DNA of 64,000 nucleotides from Mycolicibacter nonchromogenicus (GTDB lineage: Bacteria > Actinomycetota > Actinomycetes > Mycobacteriales > Mycobacteriaceae): the NCBI RefSeq assembly GCF_002101775.1, contig NZ_LQPI01000026.1:1-64000 (forward strand), given 5' to 3'. The position numbers were made by a program, and so were the translations under genes. The notes under the pieces were generated by a model, which saw nothing but the letters and a program-made list of their open reading frames with translations, made no database searches and was not told the DNA's origin. Positions 58,892 to 64,000 of the stretch are shown one piece after another (position 1 is the first letter of the stretch; every line of letters begins with the position of its first letter).

Positions 58892-59683
58892 ATGACAGCC
58901 GTGCCCAACGATCCGATCGCCGACGTGGCGGGGACCGAATCGGGCGCGCGAATCGGGGCGTTCTTCGACTTGGACGGCACGCTGGTCTCCGGGTTCACCG
59001 CCACCGCACACGCCGGCGACCGGATTCGCCGCCGCCAGGCCCGCGCAGGTGAGGTGTTCGGCGTCGTCGAGGCCGCCGTGCGGTATCACCTGGGGCGGAT
59101 GCAGTTCGAACGGTTGCTGGCCCGGGCGGCGGGCTACCTGCGCGGCGAGTCCATCAGCGAGCTCAACGACGTGGGCGCACGGCTGTTCGCCGACCACATC
59201 GCCGGCCGGATCTACCCGCACATGCACGACATCGTGCGGGCGCATCAGCAGCGCGGCCACACCGTGGTGCTCAGCTCCTCGGCACTGACCATCCACGCCG
59301 AGCCGGTGGCCCGTTTCCTGGACATCGGGCAGGTGCTGTGCAACCGGTTCGAACTGGACGACCGGGGCATCCTCACCGGTGACATCGTCCGGCCCGTGGT
59401 GTGGGGCGCACAGAAGGCGGCCACCGTGCAGGACTTCTGCGCCGCGAACGGGGTGGATCTCGACCAGAGCTTCTTCTACGCCGACGGGGACGAGGACGCC
59501 GCGCTGATGGCGCTGGTGGGCCGGCCCCGGCCGGTCAATCCCCGGCCCCGGCTGGCGGCGCTGGCCGCCGAGCACGGGTGGCCGGTGCTGCGCATCGACG
59601 ACCCGGGCCGCGCCGGCGAGCGCTCCTGGCGCCGCGTGGCCGGCTTCGGGGTGGCGGTGCTGCGCGCAGTTTCCACCCGCTGA
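58892..59683 (+). CDS. HAD-IB family hydrolase
   Basis: A 263-residue SerB-like HAD phosphatase. FFDLDGTLVSGF (about 24-35) carries the nucleophilic Asp, LSSSALTIHAEP (about 128-139) motif II, and FFYADGDEDAALM (about 200-212) the metal-binding acids, though the usual SxSxSD is altered to ADGDED. Relatives hydrolyse phosphomonoesters such as phosphoserine or act in glycerolipid pathways. TAACAT eight bases before the ATG suggests a leaderless start. Confidence 0.9.
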   Translation: MTAVPNDPIADVAGTESGARIGAFFDLDGTLVSGFTATAHAGDRIRRRQARAGEVFGVVEAAVRYHLGRMQFERLLARAAGYLRGESISELNDVGARLFADHIAGRIYPHMHDIVRAHQQRGHTVVLSSSALTIHAEPVARFLDIGQVLCNRFELDDRGILTGDIVRPVVWGAQKAATVQDFCAANGVDLDQSFFYADGDEDAALMALVGRPRPVNPRPRLAALAAEHGWPVLRIDDPGRAGERSWRRVAGFGVAVLRAVSTR

Positions 59684-59779
59684 GCCAGCCGATGATCCGG
59701 GCACGATTGCCGGTAGTGTTAGGTTTCACCAGCCCACCTGGGGCCGACTGGTCTCTGGATGCCGAATCTGGTAGTTAAT

Positions 59780-59793
59780 TAGAACACGTTTCA
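59780..59793. promoter_or_regulatory. KstR operator, perfect match
   Basis: TAGAACACGTTTCA fits TNNAACNNGTTNNA at every fixed position, 33 bases before the nitronate monooxygenase start. The M. tuberculosis orthologue Rv1894c is, as I recall, a reported member of the KstR cholesterol regulon. Confidence 0.8.
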
Positions 59794-59825
59794 CTTGGAT
59801 TCCCCGCCCTCCGAAGGAGTAGGTC

Positions 59826-60956
59826 ATGCACACTCCCCTCTGCGACGAACTCGGCATCGAGTTCCCGATCTTCGCTTTTACGCACTGTCGCGACGTGGTC
59901 GTCGCCGTGAGTAAGGCCGGCGGTTTCGGGGTGCTGGGCGCGGTGGGCTTCACGCCGGAACAGCTGGAGATCGAGCTGAAGTGGATCGACGAGAACATCG
60001 GCGACCACCCGTACGGCGTCGACATCGTCATCCCGAACAAGTACGAGGGCATGGACTCCGGGCAGTCGGCCGAGGAACTGGCCGAATCGCTGCGCAAGCT
60101 GGTGCCCCAGGAGCACCTCGACTTCGGCAAGAAGCTCCTCGCCGACCACGGCGTGCCCGTCGAGGGTGCTGACGCGGACAGCCTGCAGCTGCTCGGCTGG
60201 ACCGAGGCGACCGCCACCCCGCAGGTCGAGGTCGCGCTGCAGCACCCGAAGGTGACCCTGATCGCCAACGCGCTCGGGACTCCCCCGGCGGACATGATCA
60301 AGCACATCCATGAGTCGGGCCGCAAGGTCGCCGCGCTGTGCGGCTCCGCACGGCAGGCGCAGAAGCACGCCGCGGCCGGCGTGGACATCATCATCGCCCA
60401 GGGCGGCGAGGCCGGCGGACACTGCGGCGACGTGGGATCGATCGTGCTGTGGCCCGAGGTCGTCAAGGCGGTCGCACCGCTTCCGGTGCTGGCGGCGGGC
60501 GGCATCGGCAGCGGCCAGCAGATCGCCGCGGCCCTGGCACTGGGCGCGCAGGGCGCCTGGACCGGTTCGCAGTGGCTGATGGTCGAAGAGTCCTCGAACA
60601 CCGAGGCCCAGCACGCGGCCTACATCAAGGCCGGCAGCCGCGACACCGTGCGCAGCCGCTCCTTCACCGGTAAGCCGGCCCGGATGCTGCGCAACGACTG
60701 GACCGAGGCCTGGGAAGCTCCGGAGAACCCGAAGCCGCTGGGCATGCCGCTGCAGTACATGGTCTCCGGCATGGCCGTGCGGGCTACGAACAAGTACCCG
60801 AACGAGAGCGTCGACGTCGCCTTCAACCCGGTCGGCCAGGTTGTCGGCCAGTTCACCAAGGTGGAGAAGACCGCGACCGTCATCGAGCGGTGGATTCAGG
60901 AGTACCTGGAGGCCACCAGCACGCTGGAAGCCCTCAACGAGGCGTCGGGCGTCTGA
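59826..60956 (+). CDS. nitronate monooxygenase family protein (Rv1894c-like)
   Basis: A 376-residue FMN-dependent enzyme. Seen: FPIFAFTHCRDVVVAVSKAGG (about 16-36), GVDIIIAQGGEAGGHCGDVG with the conserved His (about 186-205), VLAAGGIGSGQQIAAALALGAQG for the FMN phosphate, and the late RMLRNDWTEAWE. It is the same length as Rv1894c. The class I enzymes oxidise alkyl nitronates; within the KstR regulon a role on sterol-derived intermediates has been suggested but not shown. AAGGAG six bases before the ATG. Confidence 0.92.
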   Translation: MHTPLCDELGIEFPIFAFTHCRDVVVAVSKAGGFGVLGAVGFTPEQLEIELKWIDENIGDHPYGVDIVIPNKYEGMDSGQSAEELAESLRKLVPQEHLDFGKKLLADHGVPVEGADADSLQLLGWTEATATPQVEVALQHPKVTLIANALGTPPADMIKHIHESGRKVAALCGSARQAQKHAAAGVDIIIAQGGEAGGHCGDVGSIVLWPEVVKAVAPLPVLAAGGIGSGQQIAAALALGAQGAWTGSQWLMVEESSNTEAQHAAYIKAGSRDTVRSRSFTGKPARMLRNDWTEAWEAPENPKPLGMPLQYMVSGMAVRATNKYPNESVDVAFNPVGQVVGQFTKVEKTATVIERWIQEYLEATSTLEALNEASGV

Positions 60957-60960
60957 TCGG

Positions 60961-61407
60961 CTACCGCTGGGCGCGCAGAAATGGTTGTGCGGCAACGGCA
61001 TAGAGGCCGAACACCGCGAACGGCGCCAACAGCGGTAACCACCGAAGCTGCCACGGGAACACCGTCGCGACCAACCCCGCGACGGTGAACCCGAGGGCGA
61101 GGATCACCGTCGGCGGGGTCACCGAGCCGACGTTCCGCAGCGCGAGGTAGCCCACCGCGGCGAGGCCGGCCACGGCCGCCGACACAGCGGGTGGATCGGC
61201 CAGGCCGATCGCGACGACCACCAGCACCACCGCGAGCGTCGCCGCCACCGGCCACCGCAGCCCGAGCAGCACCGCAGCGGCCGCCAGCAGCGCCACGATC
61301 GCCGCCGCGCCCGAGGTGCCCACACCGGCGACCGCGGCCATCGCCAGACCGCACAGGCCCGACAGCGCCCGCGACAGGGTCGGGTCGACTCCGGACGACG
61401 GCGCCAT
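60961..61407 (-). CDS. small integral membrane protein of the MoxR-DUF58 operon
   Basis: A 148-residue protein with about five hydrophobic segments after a short polar N-terminus, rich in Ala, Val and Leu. No domain recognised. The ATG at 61407 overlaps the stop of the DUF58 gene as TGATG, so translation is coupled. It is probably a membrane partner of the MoxR/DUF58 pair, but no function can be given. Confidence 0.75.
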   Translation of the reverse strand: MAPSSGVDPTLSRALSGLCGLAMAAVAGVGTSGAAAIVALLAAAAVLLGLRWPVAATLAVVLVVVAIGLADPPAVSAAVAGLAAVGYLALRNVGSVTPPTVILALGFTVAGLVATVFPWQLRWLPLLAPFAVFGLYAVAAQPFLRAQR

Positions 61408-62662
61408 CACCGCACCGCCGCCGGTCTGCGACGTTGCGTCACCACGCGCATCGCCTGATCCAGTGGCTGCCCGTGCGGCCAGGAGGCGACATCGACGCCG
61501 ATCGTGGCCATGTCGCGATACATGGCGCTGCGCTGCAGCGCCCAGATCCGGGCCACCAGCGGGTCCAGGTCGTTGCCGAACGGTGAGCCGCCGAGCACGT
61601 CGACCGCGAGCACCACGTGCCCCCGTTTGCGCAGATCGGTCAGCGCCAGCGCGAATTCGGTGTCCAGCAGCGTGGAGAACGCGATGACCAGGGCGCCGGC
61701 CGGAACCGCGGCCCTCGGTGCCAGCGTTCCGGTGGTCGACTCGACCCCGTCGCCGGCACCGAGGACCGCATCGACGATCCGATAGAACTGGCGCTGCCCG
61801 ATCTCGGCGCCGACCCACCGCGGATGGCGACCACCCAGAACGACGATCCCGGCCCGATCGCCATTGCGCAACGCGGTCTGCACCACCTGCGCCGCGCCCA
61901 GGACCGAGCGCTGCGTTGCCTCGGTCGCCGGGCCGGCGGGCTGGGGGTAGGAGTCGATCAGCACCACCACGTCGGCGCCGCGATCGGTCAGCCGCTGGGT
62001 CACATGCAGGCTCCCGCGCCGGGCGCTGACCGGCCAGTTCACCGAACGCAACGGATCGCCGGGAACGTAGGGGCGGATGTCGGCGTACTCCACCCCGCGG
62101 CCCGGATGCCGGGTCAGGTGGGTGCCGACCCGATCGAGCAGGTCGCTGTGCGGAATGGGCGTGGACTGCGGCGGCGCCGGCGGGAACACGGTGACCTCAG
62201 CGACGTCGACGGTCCCCGTACCGACCAGCAGGCCGCCACGACTCTCGACGCTCACGGTGGCCCGAATCGGATACCGGCCCCAGCGTTCGGCGGTGGCGGT
62301 CACGGCCTTTCGGCACCCGGCCCCGGCGGTGGAATCGGTGATGTCGAGTGTGAGCGCCGGATGCGCCGACACCGCCAGACCCACGCGAGTCACTTCGGAA
62401 TCCGATGCCGCACCGACGGTGAGTTCGACCGACTCGGTCTCGAAGCAGCGCTGCTCCCCCGGCGTCGCCTGCACCCGCACCCCCGCAACGGGTCGCTGAC
62501 TGTCCAGCGAGCACAACACCGCCAGCAACGGTGCGGCAAAGGCGATCAGCTGCCAGCGCGAGGTGCCCACCGCCAGCACCAGCGCCACCGAGGCGGCCGT
62601 GGCCAGCGCCTTGGCGAATGGTGATGCCCGCCAGTGCAGGTCGACGTCCACCGGGTCGCCAG

Positions 62663-62666
<4 letters not shown>
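61407..62666 (-). CDS. DUF58 domain-containing protein
   Basis: A 419-residue protein with two N-terminal membrane helices (about 18-55), a beta-rich part and the DUF58 signature HPGRGVEYADIRPYVPGDP (about 200-218), followed by a von Willebrand A-like fold (VVVLIDSYPQPAG, then IAFSTLLDTE). DUF58 proteins act with MoxR ATPases, perhaps assembling envelope complexes. The GTG at 62666 overlaps the MoxR stop as GTGA. Downstream it overlaps the small membrane protein start. Confidence 0.92.
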
Positions 62667-63642
<976 letters not shown>

Positions 63643-63646
<4 letters not shown>

Positions 63647-64000
63647 CGCTGCTCCAGGCGGCACAGGATCTCTTCCAGCACAGCGCGTCCGGGGCCTGCT
63701 CCGGCGTCTCCGGTGGGCGCGACATTGCCGGGATCGACCCATGGCCACAACTCGTCACCGAACAACAGCGCACCGGTGGCGGCGAACGCCGCGGGATCCT
63801 TCGCCCTGCCCTGCCCGGTGGAGACCTCGAACCGCCGAGCCAGGATCGGCCGCCAGCGGCGATCCCAATCGGCCCTGGTCGATTCCGACCAGCGAATCCT
63901 GGCTTCGGTGCCCGAGCGCCACTGACGCAGGGCCTCACCGGGCTCATCAGTGGCCGGTGGGTCGCCCGGCGGCTCGGCGCCGGCCGTGGTGAGCAGGCGG
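63643..64000 (-). CDS. partial gene upstream of moxR, cut by the window edge
   Basis: The last 119 codons of a minus-strand gene, open to the window edge and ending at 63643 in a TGA that overlaps the moxR ATG. The fragment includes STRADWDRRWRPILARRFEV, GALLFGDELWPWVDPGN and a final LEEILCRLEQR helix. Genes at this place in actinobacterial MoxR operons are conserved but poorly named; I cannot assign a family with confidence. The strict overlap shows it belongs to the operon. Confidence 0.75.

Overview
The window is high-GC actinobacterial chromosome and almost certainly comes from a mycobacterium, probably an environmental, rapid-growing type. The evidence is an MmpS/MmpL pair, a fatty acyl-AMP ligase, two 13E12-family DUF222/HNH genes, five luciferase-like (partly F420-type) oxidoreductases, KstR-like and LexA-like operators, and many leaderless start codons. 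The order cinA, dtd, thiamine-binding protein, DUF2834, STAS, small membrane protein, two-domain isocitrate lyase, FadD31-like ligase and thiol peroxidase recalls, from memory, the Rv1894c-Rv1932 part of M. tuberculosis, here interrupted by accessory genes.

Layout. 1-8.1 kb: YaeQ, MOSC protein, GMC oxidoreductase, esterase, TetR regulator with SRPBCC protein, F420-type oxidoreductase, NmrA-like reductase, a broken copy of a small membrane gene and an SDR remnant. 8.2-12.3 kb: a sulfur-scavenging-type locus of three flavin monooxygenases; the rightward pair is preceded by a short Cys-Cys-Cys leader ORF that looks like a cysteine-responsive attenuator. 12.3-23.3 kb: a 13E12 gene, cellulose-binding protein, hydrolase, nitronate monooxygenase-like enzyme, two FKBP paralogues flanking a reductase, S4 protein, lytic transglycosylase and a KstD-like flavoprotein with a KstR-like operator. 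23.3-26.7 kb: a two-gene module of a cytosolic subtilase with a winged-helix-like N-terminus plus an alpha/beta hydrolase, the best candidate for an undescribed system. 26.9-30.7 kb: NYN nuclease and enoyl-CoA hydratase on overlapping back-to-back promoters, thiol peroxidase, and a coupled membrane protein/metal hydrolase pair opposite a TetR regulator. 30.8-39.6 kb: TetR, MmpS-MmpL, acyl-AMP ligase and isocitrate lyase 2.

39.6-44.5 kb: HD protein and SDR diverging from a coupled UbiX-UbiD operon, with a large inverted repeat in the shared intergenic region, then a GlxA-type regulator. 44.6-49.8 kb: acyltransferase, SGNH hydrolase and epimerase operon diverging from a ceramidase. 49.9-60.9 kb: STAS, PAP2, YaaA, VanX-like dipeptidase, Dtd, an SOS-box-controlled 13E12 gene, lipase maturation factor, CinA, small exported proteins, HAD phosphatase and a KstR-box-controlled nitronate monooxygenase. 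60.9-64 kb: a tightly overlapped operon (cut-off gene, MoxR, DUF58, small membrane protein) running off the right edge.

No rRNA, tRNA, CRISPR array or intact insertion sequence was seen, and no convincing intrinsic terminator with a T-tract was found. The longest stretch without a large gene is 9342-9697, which holds the cysteine leader.
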